Notes under the pieces: generated by a model
The model's database searches: none
The model's input: the letters and a program-made list of their open reading frames with translations, nothing else
What the model was told of the DNA's origin: nothing
Shown here: positions 53,767 through 62,924 of the stretch, piece after piece
Layout of the letters: each line of letters starts with the position of its first letter
Numbering within the stretch: position 1 is the stretch's first letter
Source of the DNA: Pseudomonadota bacterium
GTDB taxonomy: Bacteria > Pseudomonadota > Alphaproteobacteria > Rickettsiales > UBA3002
Length of the DNA stretch: 64,000 bases
Assembly: GCA_040384265.1 (NCBI GenBank)
Contig: JAZKJM010000004.1
Span: 1 to 64,000 of the forward strand
Reading direction: 5' to 3'
Translations under genes and position numbers: made by a program

Positions 53767-54879
53767 ATGCGTCAGTATGAACGGTATCTCTTCATGCATC
53801 TCCTGTGGCCGACGGTGCTTATCACCGCGAGCCTGACGGGGATCGTGTGGCTGACGCAGATCCTCAAATTCCTTGATTTCATGATGAGCCGCGGGCTCTC
53901 GATCGGTGATTTTCTTTACCTGACGGCGCTGATGTTGCCGTCCTTGCTGCTGATGCTGATGCCCATCTCGCTGTGCATCGCGGTGGTCTACACCTACAAC
54001 CGGCTGACGGTGGAAAGTGAGCTGATTGTGCTCAACGCGGTCGGTGTCAGCAAATGGCAGCTGGCGAAACCGGCGCTGCGCATGGGCGTGGCCTGTATGT
54101 TGCTGTGCTATGGGCTGTCGCTCTACCTGATGCCGGTGGCGAACGAGAAATTCCAGGATATCCGCACCTTCTTCCGCGATAAATACACCTCCGTGCTGCT
54201 GGAGGAGGAAGTGTTCAACAACCCGATCGACGGCGTGACGGTGTTCGTGCGCGAGCGCGATGAAAACAACCTGCTGTCGGGCATTCTCATGCATGACAGC
54301 CGCAACCCGAAACAGACCATCACCATGATCGCCAATCGCGGGCGGATGGTGCAGACGACTGCCGGCCCGCGTTTTTACCTCGAAGACGGCATGCGCCAGC
54401 AATGGAGCGATGGGCGGGTGAGCTGGCTGGCCTTCAACAGCTACGCCATCGACATTGCGTTTTATGGGCAGGATGTGGTGCGCAAAAAAGATCCCGGCGA
54501 GCGCACCATCGGCCAGCTTTTCGACCAGGAGGGGTTGAGCGACAAGCAGGCCGCCGCCTACCGCGCCGAGGCCCATCACCGGCTGACATGGCCGGTGTTC
54601 GCGCTCAGCCTGCCGCTGTTTGCGCTGGCCATTTTATTTTCCAGCGAGTTCAACCGGCGCGGCCAGTGGCAGCGCATGGTGGTCGCGACGGTGGGCATGG
54701 TTGGCATCGTGATGCTGCACTTCACCGTGCGTAGCCTGAGCTTGAAACATGACGCCGCCGTGATCGGCCTGTACCTGCTGGTGCTGGGCAGCGGCGCGGG
54801 CAGTGCGTATGTGCTGATTTCCGGGCGGGTCATCTCCTGGCGGCGGCGGGCGGTAATGCCGCCACTGGTGGCCGCATGA
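53767..54879 (+). CDS. lptF: LPS export permease LptF
   Basis: 370 aa from the ATG at 53767; 19 further upstream codons are open but unlikely. Six membrane helices, three at each end, with a periplasmic jellyroll between. YLFMHLLWPTVLITASLTGIVWLTQ is the YjgP/YjgQ pattern. Part of the LptBFG transporter that pulls LPS from the inner membrane. Overlaps lptG by four bases. First gene of lptF-lptG-lptD-surA-ksgA. Confidence 0.95.
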   Translation: MRQYERYLFMHLLWPTVLITASLTGIVWLTQILKFLDFMMSRGLSIGDFLYLTALMLPSLLLMLMPISLCIAVVYTYNRLTVESELIVLNAVGVSKWQLAKPALRMGVACMLLCYGLSLYLMPVANEKFQDIRTFFRDKYTSVLLEEEVFNNPIDGVTVFVRERDENNLLSGILMHDSRNPKQTITMIANRGRMVQTTAGPRFYLEDGMRQQWSDGRVSWLAFNSYAIDIAFYGQDVVRKKDPGERTIGQLFDQEGLSDKQAAAYRAEAHHRLTWPVFALSLPLFALAILFSSEFNRRGQWQRMVVATVGMVGIVMLHFTVRSLSLKHDAAVIGLYLLVLGSGAGSAYVLISGRVISWRRRAVMPPLVAA

Positions 54880-56006
54880 TGCTGCGCTTGCCATTGACCT
54901 TGTCGATTTATATCGGGCGGCATTTCCTGATTGCGGTGCTGGCGACCATTGGCATCATGCTGATGATTGTCGGGTTGATGGAGCTGCTTGAGCTGGTGCG
55001 CCGCAGCTCGGATGTGGTGCGCAACGTGCCGTTCCTGATGGTGCTGCAGATGACGGCGCTGAAGCTGCCGACCACCGCAGAGAAAATTTATCCCTTCGCG
55101 GTGATGATCGGCGGTATGGTGACGCTATCGCGGTTGACGCGCAACAGTGAGCTGGTGGTGACGCGCGCCGCCGGGGTTTCCGTCTGGCAGTTTTTGATGC
55201 CGGGGGTGGCGGTGGTGGTTGGGCTTGGGATCATTTTCGTAACGGTGATGAACCCGATTGCGGCCTTCACCATTTCGCGCTTCGAGCGGATCGAGGCGAA
55301 ATATATCACCGGCAAAGCGAGCCTGCTGTCGATCTCGCCCTCGGGCCTGTGGCTGCGGCAGACGGATGAAAAGGGCATCCTGTTCCACAAAGCCGAAGCG
55401 CGCGAATATATCATCCACGCGGTGCGGATGGACCAGTCGACCTACGCGCTCGATGATGTGATTATCTTCCTCTACGACAAGGACCACGGCTTCCTCGGCC
55501 GGGTGGATGCGCCCAAGGCCATGCTGCAGCCGGGGCAATGGACGATCGACCATGCCGTGCTTTCCTCGCCAACCACGTTGCCGCAGGAAGTGCCGCGCTA
55601 TGTGATGCCAACCCAGCTGACGCTTAGCCAGATTCAGGATAGCTTTTCGGCGCCGGAAACCTTTTCCTTCTGGCAGCTGCCGGGCTTTATTGCGGTGCTG
55701 GAGAAAGCGGGCTTTTCGGCGCTGCATCACAAGCTGCATTTCCATAGCCTGATTGCCATGCCGCTGTTGCTGGCGGGCATGATGCTGCTGGCGGCGGTGT
55801 TCACGCTGCGGCCGCCGCGGCGCGGGCGCACGGGCATGCTGCTTGTCATCGGCGTAACCTCGGGCTTTTTGCTCTATTTCGTCACCAACATTATTTACGC
55901 GCTCGGCGCGGCGGGTGATTTGCCGATTGTGCTGGCCGCCTGGGCGCCGACCCTGATTGTGCTGATGATCGCGGGCGCGGCGCTGCTGCATCTGGAGGAT
56001 GGCTAG
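54876..56006 (+). CDS. lptG: LPS export permease LptG
   Basis: 376 aa, paralogue of LptF. N-terminal helices with LSIYIGRHFLIAVLATIGIMLMIVGLMELLELVRR, then VLQMTALKLPTTAEKIYPFAVMIGGMVTLSRL, a signature of the family, a central periplasmic jellyroll, and three C-terminal helices. Partner of LptF and LptB. Adjoins lptD with no gap. Confidence 0.95.
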   Translation: MMLRLPLTLSIYIGRHFLIAVLATIGIMLMIVGLMELLELVRRSSDVVRNVPFLMVLQMTALKLPTTAEKIYPFAVMIGGMVTLSRLTRNSELVVTRAAGVSVWQFLMPGVAVVVGLGIIFVTVMNPIAAFTISRFERIEAKYITGKASLLSISPSGLWLRQTDEKGILFHKAEAREYIIHAVRMDQSTYALDDVIIFLYDKDHGFLGRVDAPKAMLQPGQWTIDHAVLSSPTTLPQEVPRYVMPTQLTLSQIQDSFSAPETFSFWQLPGFIAVLEKAGFSALHHKLHFHSLIAMPLLLAGMMLLAAVFTLRPPRRGRTGMLLVIGVTSGFLLYFVTNIIYALGAAGDLPIVLAAWAPTLIVLMIAGAALLHLEDG

Positions 56007-58199
56007 ATGTGGGCGCGGCGGATAGTGATGGTGATGACGCTGCTGCTGCCACTGGTGGCAGGAGCGGCATCGAACGCGCCCGGGCTCTATCTGGAGCCGG
56101 ACAAGGAAGCGCCGCCGCTCGATCGCATCCGCATCGGCGGGCAGGATAAAGACGCGCCGGTGACGGTGGATGCCGATGAAATGGGCATGGATCAGCAAAA
56201 TGGCGTGGTGGTCGCGACCGGCAATGTTGAGGTGATGCAGGGCGAGTCGATCCTGACCGCCGATACGCTGATCTATTACCAGAAAACCGATATCGTGGTG
56301 GCGCAGGGCAATGTCAGCATGCTGCAGCCCTCGGGCGATGTGTATTTCGCCGATCGCGCCGAGCTCAAAGACCAGATGAAGAAGGGTATCATCCATAATT
56401 TCAAGGCGCGGATGGCGGATAATTCGGTGCTGGTGGCGAAGTCGGCGGTAAAGGTGAATTCGAGCGTGACGGCGCTGAAGAAGGCTTCCTATACGCCATG
56501 TAACCTGTGCGAAAACATGGCGCCCTTCTGGCAGATGAACGCCGGCAGCGCGGTGGTCGATGACATCAGCGAGCGCGTCACCTACCGGGATGCGACGATC
56601 GAGATGATGGGCTATCCGGTGCTCTACACGCCGTATATGTCGCACCCGACGCCGGATGCGACCGGCAAGAGCGGCTTCCTCGCGCCGATTTATTCGACCA
56701 ATGTCTATTTCGGCGCGACGGTAAAAGCGCCCTATTACTGGCGGATCGACGAGGACAAGGATGCCACCATCACCCCGTGGATGACCGCCGAAGAAGGGCC
56801 GCTGCTGCAATGGGATTACAACCAGTTGCGCAATCACGGCGATATGCGGGTGCGCGGCTCGTTCTCCTTCCCGGAGAAAATCGACAATACGGGCGCGACC
56901 GTTGGCGGTAGCGAGCTGCGCGGCCATATTTTCGCGCAGGGCACCGAAATGATCGACGACGACGTGCAGGTCGGCCTCGATATCCAGCGCGCAACGGATG
57001 ATACCTACCTGCGCCGCTATGGTTTCAGCGACCAGCAATCCCTGTTCAGCCGGGCCTATATCGAGCAGGCGCAGGGCCGTAATTTTGCATTGGCGCAGGG
57101 GCTTTCCATCCAGGGCTTGCGGGCGACGGATAGTGGCAAAACCACGCCGCTGGTGCTGCCGATCCTGCAAGGCTATTACGAAACCGCACCGGATGCCTAT
57201 GGCATCACCTACCATATCGCGGGCGATGCGCAGTCGCTGACGCGCCAATCGGGTGTCGACCAGCGCCGCCTGTCCGTCACGCCCGGCCTGACACTGCCCT
57301 ATGTGAGCGATGGCGGGCAGGTCTTCACCACCACGCTCAACCTGCGGCAGGATCTCTATAACGCGGATAATGTGCCGATCACCACCGGCGGCGGCACGTT
57401 CAGCGGCACCACCGCGCGCACCTTGCCGCAAGCGGCGCTCGAATGGCGCTACCCGCTCATCAACCAGTTCGAGCAGGGATCGTGGGTGGTTGAGCCGGTA
57501 GTGCTCGGCGTCGCCCAGACCAACGAGGGTAACCCGCAGGAAATTTCTAACGAGGATAGCAAACTGCTGGAGTTGAGCGACACCAACCTGTTCAGCATCG
57601 AACGCATGCCGGGACTGGATCTGGTCGATAGCGGTTCGCGCGTGGCTTACGGAGTACGCAGCCAGTATTTTGCGCCCAGCGGCGTCACGCTCGATGGGTT
57701 GCTGGGCCAGAATTACAGTTTCACCAGCGACACGCCGTTCCCCAATTCCACCGTTCAGGGCGAACGGTTTTCGGATTATATCGGCCGCGTTGGGCTGGCC
57801 TATGCGCCGCTGTCGCTGTCCTACCGTTTTGCGCTCAACAAGGCCAATGCGGCGTTCAACCGCAACGAGGTTGGGCTTGGTTTCAGCAAGCCGTGGCTGA
57901 CATTTTATACCTCCTACCGCGCCATCACCAACAACCAGTATTTGAACGACAGTCAGGAAGGCATTGTGAGCGCAACACTGCCGGTGTCGGATGAATGGAG
58001 CATCTACGGCGGCGCCCGGCGTGATCTGGAGCTGAACCAGATGGTGACAACCAATGGCGGTATTATGTACAAGAACGAGTGTTTCAATCTGATGCTCGAT
58101 GCGCTACGTGTCTATGCGGCGGATCGGGATATTCAACCGACCACGTCGGTGACGTTCCGCGTCGGTTTCAAAAACCTGGGAGAGTTCGGTGGGAAATAA
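56007..58199 (+). CDS. lptD: LPS-assembly outer-membrane protein LptD
   Basis: 730 aa. Signal peptide about 1-22 (WARRIVMVMTLLLPLVAGAAS). Residues about 45-150 form the OstA jellyroll (VDADEMGMDQQNGVVVATGNVEVMQG); the rest is the beta barrel, with SYTPCNLCENMAPFWQM giving two close Cys that may form a disulfide. Inserts LPS into the outer leaflet. Directly after lptG and before surA, its folding helper. Confidence 0.95.
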   Translation: MWARRIVMVMTLLLPLVAGAASNAPGLYLEPDKEAPPLDRIRIGGQDKDAPVTVDADEMGMDQQNGVVVATGNVEVMQGESILTADTLIYYQKTDIVVAQGNVSMLQPSGDVYFADRAELKDQMKKGIIHNFKARMADNSVLVAKSAVKVNSSVTALKKASYTPCNLCENMAPFWQMNAGSAVVDDISERVTYRDATIEMMGYPVLYTPYMSHPTPDATGKSGFLAPIYSTNVYFGATVKAPYYWRIDEDKDATITPWMTAEEGPLLQWDYNQLRNHGDMRVRGSFSFPEKIDNTGATVGGSELRGHIFAQGTEMIDDDVQVGLDIQRATDDTYLRRYGFSDQQSLFSRAYIEQAQGRNFALAQGLSIQGLRATDSGKTTPLVLPILQGYYETAPDAYGITYHIAGDAQSLTRQSGVDQRRLSVTPGLTLPYVSDGGQVFTTTLNLRQDLYNADNVPITTGGGTFSGTTARTLPQAALEWRYPLINQFEQGSWVVEPVVLGVAQTNEGNPQEISNEDSKLLELSDTNLFSIERMPGLDLVDSGSRVAYGVRSQYFAPSGVTLDGLLGQNYSFTSDTPFPNSTVQGERFSDYIGRVGLAYAPLSLSYRFALNKANAAFNRNEVGLGFSKPWLTFYTSYRAITNNQYLNDSQEGIVSATLPVSDEWSIYGGARRDLELNQMVTTNGGIMYKNECFNLMLDALRVYAADRDIQPTTSVTFRVGFKNLGEFGGK

Positions 58200-58200
58200 G

Positions 58201-59454
58201 ATGCTACATCAACCGCGCACATGGCTGGTGCTGCTGTGCCTGCTTGCGCCTCTTGGCGCCCACGCCACGCGCGTCGGCATCGCTGCTGTCGTCGGCGATG
58301 ATATTATCACCTCGACCGATGTCGCCGAGCGGCGGGATTTGATTATGGCGACCGCGGGCATTCCCGCGACCGTCGAAAACCAGGCCAAGCTGACGCCGCG
58401 CATTGTGCAGTCGCTGGTGGATGAAGCGCTGGAGCTGCAGGAAGCCAAGCGCCAGTCGCTGGTGGTGAGCGATGACGAGGTGGGCAAGGCCATCGAACAA
58501 ATGAGCGCCACGCGGCCGCAGGCGGAAGGCACGCTGAAAGACTTCATCACCCAAAAAGGCCTGTCGATGCGCTCGCTGGAAAACCAGATGCGCGCGCAGC
58601 TGGCCTGGGCCAAAGTGGTGCAGCGCAAACTGCGCCGCAACGTCACCATCTCGCAGGATGAAATTCTGCGCGCGCAGCAATCCGCCGCCGCTGCACCGGG
58701 GGAGGATGAAATTCGCCTCGCGACATTGGCCGTCTCGGTGGATGCCGGGTTGAACGAAGCCGCCGCAAAGAAACTTTCCGATGAGATCGCCTTGCAGCTG
58801 AAAGCGGGCACCGAAATGCCAACACTGGCGGCGCGCTATATCAAGCAGCCACAGGTGCAGTTCAGCCCGCCGGTCTGGGTTGCGGAAAACGCGATGCAGC
58901 CTGCTTTGCAGCAAACCCTGCGCAGCATGAAAAACGGCGAAGTGACGCCGCCGCTGCAAGGTGGCAAGGGCTTCCAGTTCATCCAAATGCTCGACCGCAA
59001 GACCCTGCCCAAACAGGCGGATGCGACCGAGTTTGCGATCAAGCAGATCCTCATCCCCGTGCCCCCCAAGCGGGATAAAGTATCGCTCGCGAAACTGCGC
59101 ACCGCGGCAAGCACCCTGCGCAGCAATCCCGGCGATTGCATGAGCGAAACGCTGCCTGCCACTGGGTTCGATGCCAAGGCAAAATTTGTGCGCACCCATT
59201 TTGGTGCGATGACGCCCGAGCAGCGCGCCATCGTCAACCATCTGGAGGTGGGGGATATCAGCGAGCCGTTGATGTCGCCTGAAGCGGTGCGGCTGGTGAT
59301 GCTGTGCGAGAAGATCGAGCCCTCCGGCGGCAACGTGCCGCAGGCCGAAGAAGTGCGCAAGCAGCTCTTCGCCGAGAAGCTGGAGCTGGAGGCACAAAAG
59401 CTGCTGCGCAACCTGCGCCGCGATGCTTATATCGACATTAAAGGTGACAAGTGA
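58201..59454 (+). CDS. surA: SurA-like periplasmic chaperone/peptidyl-prolyl isomerase
   Basis: 417 aa from the ATG at 58201; an in-frame GTG at 58189 is possible. Signal peptide about 1-22 (LVLLCLLAPLGAHA). SurA N-domain in residues about 25-150 (VVGDDIITSTDVAERRDLIMA), then parvulin-like modules around 175-280 and 285-380 (KQILIPVPPKRDKVSLAKLR). Assists folding of outer-membrane barrels, above all LptD. Catalytic residues of the parvulin domains look degenerate, so it may act as chaperone only. Overlaps ksgA by four bases. Confidence 0.9.
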   Translation: MLHQPRTWLVLLCLLAPLGAHATRVGIAAVVGDDIITSTDVAERRDLIMATAGIPATVENQAKLTPRIVQSLVDEALELQEAKRQSLVVSDDEVGKAIEQMSATRPQAEGTLKDFITQKGLSMRSLENQMRAQLAWAKVVQRKLRRNVTISQDEILRAQQSAAAAPGEDEIRLATLAVSVDAGLNEAAAKKLSDEIALQLKAGTEMPTLAARYIKQPQVQFSPPVWVAENAMQPALQQTLRSMKNGEVTPPLQGGKGFQFIQMLDRKTLPKQADATEFAIKQILIPVPPKRDKVSLAKLRTAASTLRSNPGDCMSETLPATGFDAKAKFVRTHFGAMTPEQRAIVNHLEVGDISEPLMSPEAVRLVMLCEKIEPSGGNVPQAEEVRKQLFAEKLELEAQKLLRNLRRDAYIDIKGDK

Positions 59455-60293
59455 GCGCGGAACTGCTGCCGCTGCGCGAGGTCATCGACGCGTTCGATCT
59501 GTGGCCGAAAAAATCGCTCGGCCAGCATTTCCTGCTCGATAGCAACCTGCTCGCCAAAATCGTGCGCGCCGCCGGTGACGTGAGCGCCGCGCAGGTGATC
59601 GAGGTTGGCCCCGGCCCCGGTGGATTGACGCGGGCGATCCTTGCTGCCAATCCCGGCGCGCTCACCGCCATCGAGAAAGACGCCCGCTGCCTTGCTGCGC
59701 TTGCCCCGCTCAGCGAAAAATACGGCGCGCAATTTTCGCTGCTGGAGGCGGATGCGCTGGAAGTGGACATTACCACCATCGGCACCGCGCCACGCATGGT
59801 GATTGCCAATTTGCCCTACAATGTCGGCACCGCGCTGGTGATCGACTGGCTGCAGTTGGCGGCCGTCCATGGCCCGGCCGCGCTCACCAGTTTCACGGTG
59901 ATGCTGCAAAAAGAAGTGGCCGAGCGCATGGTCGCGCAGGTGGGCGATGCTGCCTATGGCCGCCTGTCGGTGGTGATGCGCCAGTTCTGCGATGCGGCGA
60001 TTATGTTCGATGTGCCGCCCGGTGCGTTCAGCCCGCCGCCCAAGGTGGTATCGGCGATTTTGCATGCGCGCATCCTGCCGCAACCGCGCGAGGATGTGCC
60101 GCTGAAGGCGCTGGAGCGCGTGGTCGCCTCGGCCTTCAACCACCGCCGCAAAATGCTGCGCCAGTCCCTCAAATCCCTTGGGGTGGATGCGATTGCACTG
60201 TGCGAAGCAGCAGGCATTGACCCTACATTGCGTGCGGAAGATTGCGACCTGCCGATGTTCGCCCGCCTGACGAAAGCGCTGCTGGCCGCTTAG
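59451..60293 (+). CDS. ksgA: 16S rRNA (adenine1518/1519-N6)-dimethyltransferase
   Basis: 280 aa from a GTG start overlapping the surA stop (GTGA). Dimethylates two adenines in helix 45 of 16S rRNA. KKSLGQHFLLDSNLLAKIV is the family start; motif I EVGPGPGGLTRAIL; catalytic NLPYNVGTALVI; C-terminal AFNHRRKMLRQSLK. The pdxA gene often present between surA and ksgA in Proteobacteria is missing here. Its stop overlaps that of the convergent gmk. Confidence 0.97.
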   Translation: MSAELLPLREVIDAFDLWPKKSLGQHFLLDSNLLAKIVRAAGDVSAAQVIEVGPGPGGLTRAILAANPGALTAIEKDARCLAALAPLSEKYGAQFSLLEADALEVDITTIGTAPRMVIANLPYNVGTALVIDWLQLAAVHGPAALTSFTVMLQKEVAERMVAQVGDAAYGRLSVVMRQFCDAAIMFDVPPGAFSPPPKVVSAILHARILPQPREDVPLKALERVVASAFNHRRKMLRQSLKSLGVDAIALCEAAGIDPTLRAEDCDLPMFARLTKALLAA

Positions 60294-60943
60294 CCCTTGG
60301 GGGCACACAGCCGGGTGACGAAGGCGCCGATATCGAGCTGGCGCCAGCGCTTGAAACGCTCGGCATGCAGAATGCGCTGGATATGCGCCATCGCCTTGTC
60401 GAGGTCTTCGTTGACGACGACGTAATCATATTCTTCCCAATGTGAGATTTCCTCGGTCGCTTTGGCCATGCGCTTTTGCACGGTGGCTTCGCTATCCTGC
60501 GCGCGGCTGCGCAGGCGACGCTCCAGCTCATCGAGCGTAGGCGGCAGGATGAACACGCTGACCAGATCCGCCCGGCAGGTAAGGCCGAGTTGGCGGGTGC
60601 CTTGCCAGTCGATATCGAACAGCACATCACGCCCGGCATCGAGCGAATCCATCACCTGTTTTTTGGGGGTGCCGTATTTGTAATCGAACACGGTGGCATG
60701 TTCGAGCAGCTCGTTATTGGCCACCATCGCGTCATATTGCGCATCGCTGACGAAATAGTAATCGCGGCCCTCGACTTCGCCCGGGCGCATCGGCCGCGTG
60801 GTAACGGAAACCGACATCGCCACCCCCTCCTCGGAGGCCAGCAGGCGGCGCGACAGCGTGGTTTTCCCAGCGCCCGAAGGCGAGGAAAGCACGAACATCA
60901 GTCCGCGGCGTTTGGTCATCGGGGGGTAATGTTTGGACGTCAT
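60290..60943 (-). CDS. gmk: Guanylate kinase
   Basis: 217 aa (starts at 60919 or 60898 are alternatives). Phosphorylates GMP to GDP. P-loop LSSPSGAGKTTLSRRLL, GMP-binding SVTTRPMRPGEVEGRDYYFV, DIDWQGTRQLG, and the lid YDYVVVNEDLDKA are all present. Monocistronic; convergent with ksgA. Confidence 0.97.
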   Translation of the reverse strand: MTSKHYPPMTKRRGLMFVLSSPSGAGKTTLSRRLLASEEGVAMSVSVTTRPMRPGEVEGRDYYFVSDAQYDAMVANNELLEHATVFDYKYGTPKKQVMDSLDAGRDVLFDIDWQGTRQLGLTCRADLVSVFILPPTLDELERRLRSRAQDSEATVQKRMAKATEEISHWEEYDYVVVNEDLDKAMAHIQRILHAERFKRWRQLDIGAFVTRLCAPKG

Positions 60944-61050
60944 CGGGCAGCAACCATAAGAAAGCGGTGAAGGTTGCGCGGCACCTTAACGCAAAGCCTA
61001 AAGCGTGGGAACAGGTTTATTCGCGGCCCGCTTTGCAGGCATGGCGGCGC

Positions 61051-61503
61051 TTAATGCGCGTGGTGGGCGTGGGCGTCCTTCGCGGCGTCACGCACCGGCA
61101 ACGTCACCGTTTGCTGCGGGGCGTGTTTGAAGCGGAAGGTGAGTTTCACCGCATCGCCTTTTTTGAGCGGGGCGGTGAGGCCGATGAGCATGGTGTGCAT
61201 CACCCCTTGGGCGCGTTGCACGGGGGCGGGGGTGCCGGCTTTAAGCTCCAGTGCGTCCAGCTTGCGCATGCGCATAATGCCATTCGTCATGTCGCTGGTA
61301 TGCAGCTCGACCGCTTTGCAGCATTCGGAGGTGATGCTGAGAATGCTGTCATTTTCTGTGCTGAGGGCGGTGAAAAAGGCGACGCCCACATCGCCGCGCG
61401 AGGGCTCGGCATAGGCATCCGAAATGCTGACGGCGGCGTTTGCGGCGCTTGCGGCCAGCAGGCAGCAGGCAGCGGCAAAGGCGCGGATGGATTTATTTAA
61501 CAT
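61051..61503 (-). CDS. PCu(A)C-type periplasmic copper chaperone
   Basis: 150 aa from the ATG at 61503. Signal peptide about 1-22 (NKSIRAFAAACCLLAASAANA). Cupredoxin-like domain with the copper ligands of the family: His and Met in VELHTSDMTNGIMRMRK and in QGVMHTMLIGLTAPLKKGD. His-rich tail (DAHAHHAH) may add copper binding. Delivers Cu(I) to cytochrome oxidase CuA in cooperation with Sco1, whose gene overlaps it by 11 bases. Confidence 0.92.
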   Translation of the reverse strand: MLNKSIRAFAAACCLLAASAANAAVSISDAYAEPSRGDVGVAFFTALSTENDSILSITSECCKAVELHTSDMTNGIMRMRKLDALELKAGTPAPVQRAQGVMHTMLIGLTAPLKKGDAVKLTFRFKHAPQQTVTLPVRDAAKDAHAHHAH

Positions 61504-62095
61504 AGCTGGCGAGCCCTTCTGCGAGTTCCTGCTCTGAGACACCATGGGTGAAATGGGTCACGTATTTCCCGTCCGGCCCCATCAGGTAGATGAAGCCCGA
61601 GTGATCCATCACATAACCCATGGCGGAGGTTTTGTCTTCGACCTTGCTGTAATAGACCTTGAAACTATCCGCCGCGGCCTTGATTTGCGCGGGCGTGCCG
61701 CTTAAGCCCAGCACGCGCGGGCCAAAATGGCTGGCATATTCGGTGGTGGAGGCAGGCGTGTCGCGCTCCGGGTCCACCGTAATAAAAATCGGCTGCACGC
61801 GATCGGCGTTTTTGCCGAGCTGGTTCACGACATTATTCATCAGCAGCAAGGTGGTAGGGCAAATATCCGGGCAATGGGTGAAGCCGAAATAGACCAGCAT
61901 ATAGCGGCCGCGGAAATCCTGTGCGGTGACGGTTTTGCCCTTTCCGCCCTGCAAGGTGAACTCGGCGGTGATGAGGGGTGCTGCCGCGCTGCCATCGGCC
62001 CCGCGCGGGTTACTGAAGACCGAGCCGCCGACCCAGCCGAACAGCCCGACCAGCCCCAGCACACACACCAGCCATGCGATGACAATTTTCTTCAT
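61493..62095 (-). CDS. SCO1/SenC-family copper chaperone
   Basis: 200 aa from the ATG at 62095. N-terminal anchor (KKIVIAWLVCVLGLVGLFGWVGG), then a thioredoxin fold with the CxxxC copper site GFTHCPDICPTTLLLMN and, near 160, the third ligand His in YVMDHSGFIYLMGPDG. TVDPERDTPA is also typical. Inserts copper into the CuA site of cytochrome c oxidase. Overlaps the PCu(A)C gene, a common pair. Confidence 0.95.
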   Translation of the reverse strand: MKKIVIAWLVCVLGLVGLFGWVGGSVFSNPRGADGSAAAPLITAEFTLQGGKGKTVTAQDFRGRYMLVYFGFTHCPDICPTTLLLMNNVVNQLGKNADRVQPIFITVDPERDTPASTTEYASHFGPRVLGLSGTPAQIKAAADSFKVYYSKVEDKTSAMGYVMDHSGFIYLMGPDGKYVTHFTHGVSEQELAEGLASYVK

Positions 62096-62270
62096 GCAGC
62101 GTTGGTATGCTGCATGTGCACATAAGTAAAATGAAAGCTTTGTGACAATCAAGTTAATGGCGCTTAACGAATCGCAAGCGGTTCATATCTATAGGCAATT
62201 TATGGACGCTGGTAAAAACGGTTAAAATAGAGTAGGATAAAAGAAAATTAGAAAATTGAGCTAGGATGGT

Positions 62271-62924
62271 ATGACGCTTAACGTCACAGGTCTGCCCGAC
62301 ACATCGTCGGCGGCACCGCAGGTTCGTGCGGTGGCGCAGGTGATTTCTGCGCCGGGCATTACCGATGCGGCGACCATCGCCCGCCAGCAGATGGTGGCGG
62401 CAGCACCGGCGCCAACCCTCATCGCGGCGTATGCGGCCCAGGTTGCCACGCCGCCCAAACCGCCCGTGCGCACGCCAGCCCCCAGTTCCTCCAGCGCGTT
62501 TGCCGCGCAATTCATCGCGCAGACACCGGGCGCGACGGCGGATGATCTGGAGCTTTTTTCCGTTCCCGCCAAACCGCAGGATGCGCCGGAGCAGGCCGTG
62601 GTGGAGGATGATTTCTTGAGTGCCCTGCGCATTGCGCGCGGCGATATTCCGGCGATGGCAGCAAAAGCGCCAGTGGCAGCAAAGGCTGAGCCCGCGCCAC
62701 TTGCTGCGCCGCCGCCTGCCGTTGTTGCGGTAGTGGCGGCGAGTGTGCCTGATATCACGATTCGCACCACGCCAGCGCTCGCAACCGCCCTTGGCTTGCC
62801 ATTGAGCGTTGCGGTGCCGGTGAAAAAGCAAACCCTGCTCACCACACGCGGCACGCAGGCCTATCAACTGGCGGAAGCGCGGGTGCAGGGCATCCGCCGT
62901 GAGCCGCTGACGGCGGTTCTTTAA
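62271..62924 (+). CDS. Ala/Pro-rich hypothetical protein
   Basis: 217 aa. ATG preceded by AGGATGG. About 45 percent Ala plus Pro; likely disordered, with a short ordered region near DLELFSVPAKPQDAPEQAVVEDDFLSALRIARGD and a C-terminal stretch LLTTRGTQAYQLAEARVQGIRREPL. No signal peptide. No family recognised. Upstream 118 bases are AT-rich (GGTTAAAATAG, GGATAAAAG), likely its promoter. Its stop overlaps that of the convergent bc1-chaperone gene. Confidence 0.55.
   Translation: MTLNVTGLPDTSSAAPQVRAVAQVISAPGITDAATIARQQMVAAAPAPTLIAAYAAQVATPPKPPVRTPAPSSSSAFAAQFIAQTPGATADDLELFSVPAKPQDAPEQAVVEDDFLSALRIARGDIPAMAAKAPVAAKAEPAPLAAPPPAVVAVVAASVPDITIRTTPALATALGLPLSVAVPVKKQTLLTTRGTQAYQLAEARVQGIRREPLTAVL

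Noticed and set aside
55125-57431. 768-codon open frame opposite lptG and lptD.
   Set aside because: Both overlapped genes are certain; the translation is Arg/His-rich low complexity, a typical shadow in GC-rich DNA.
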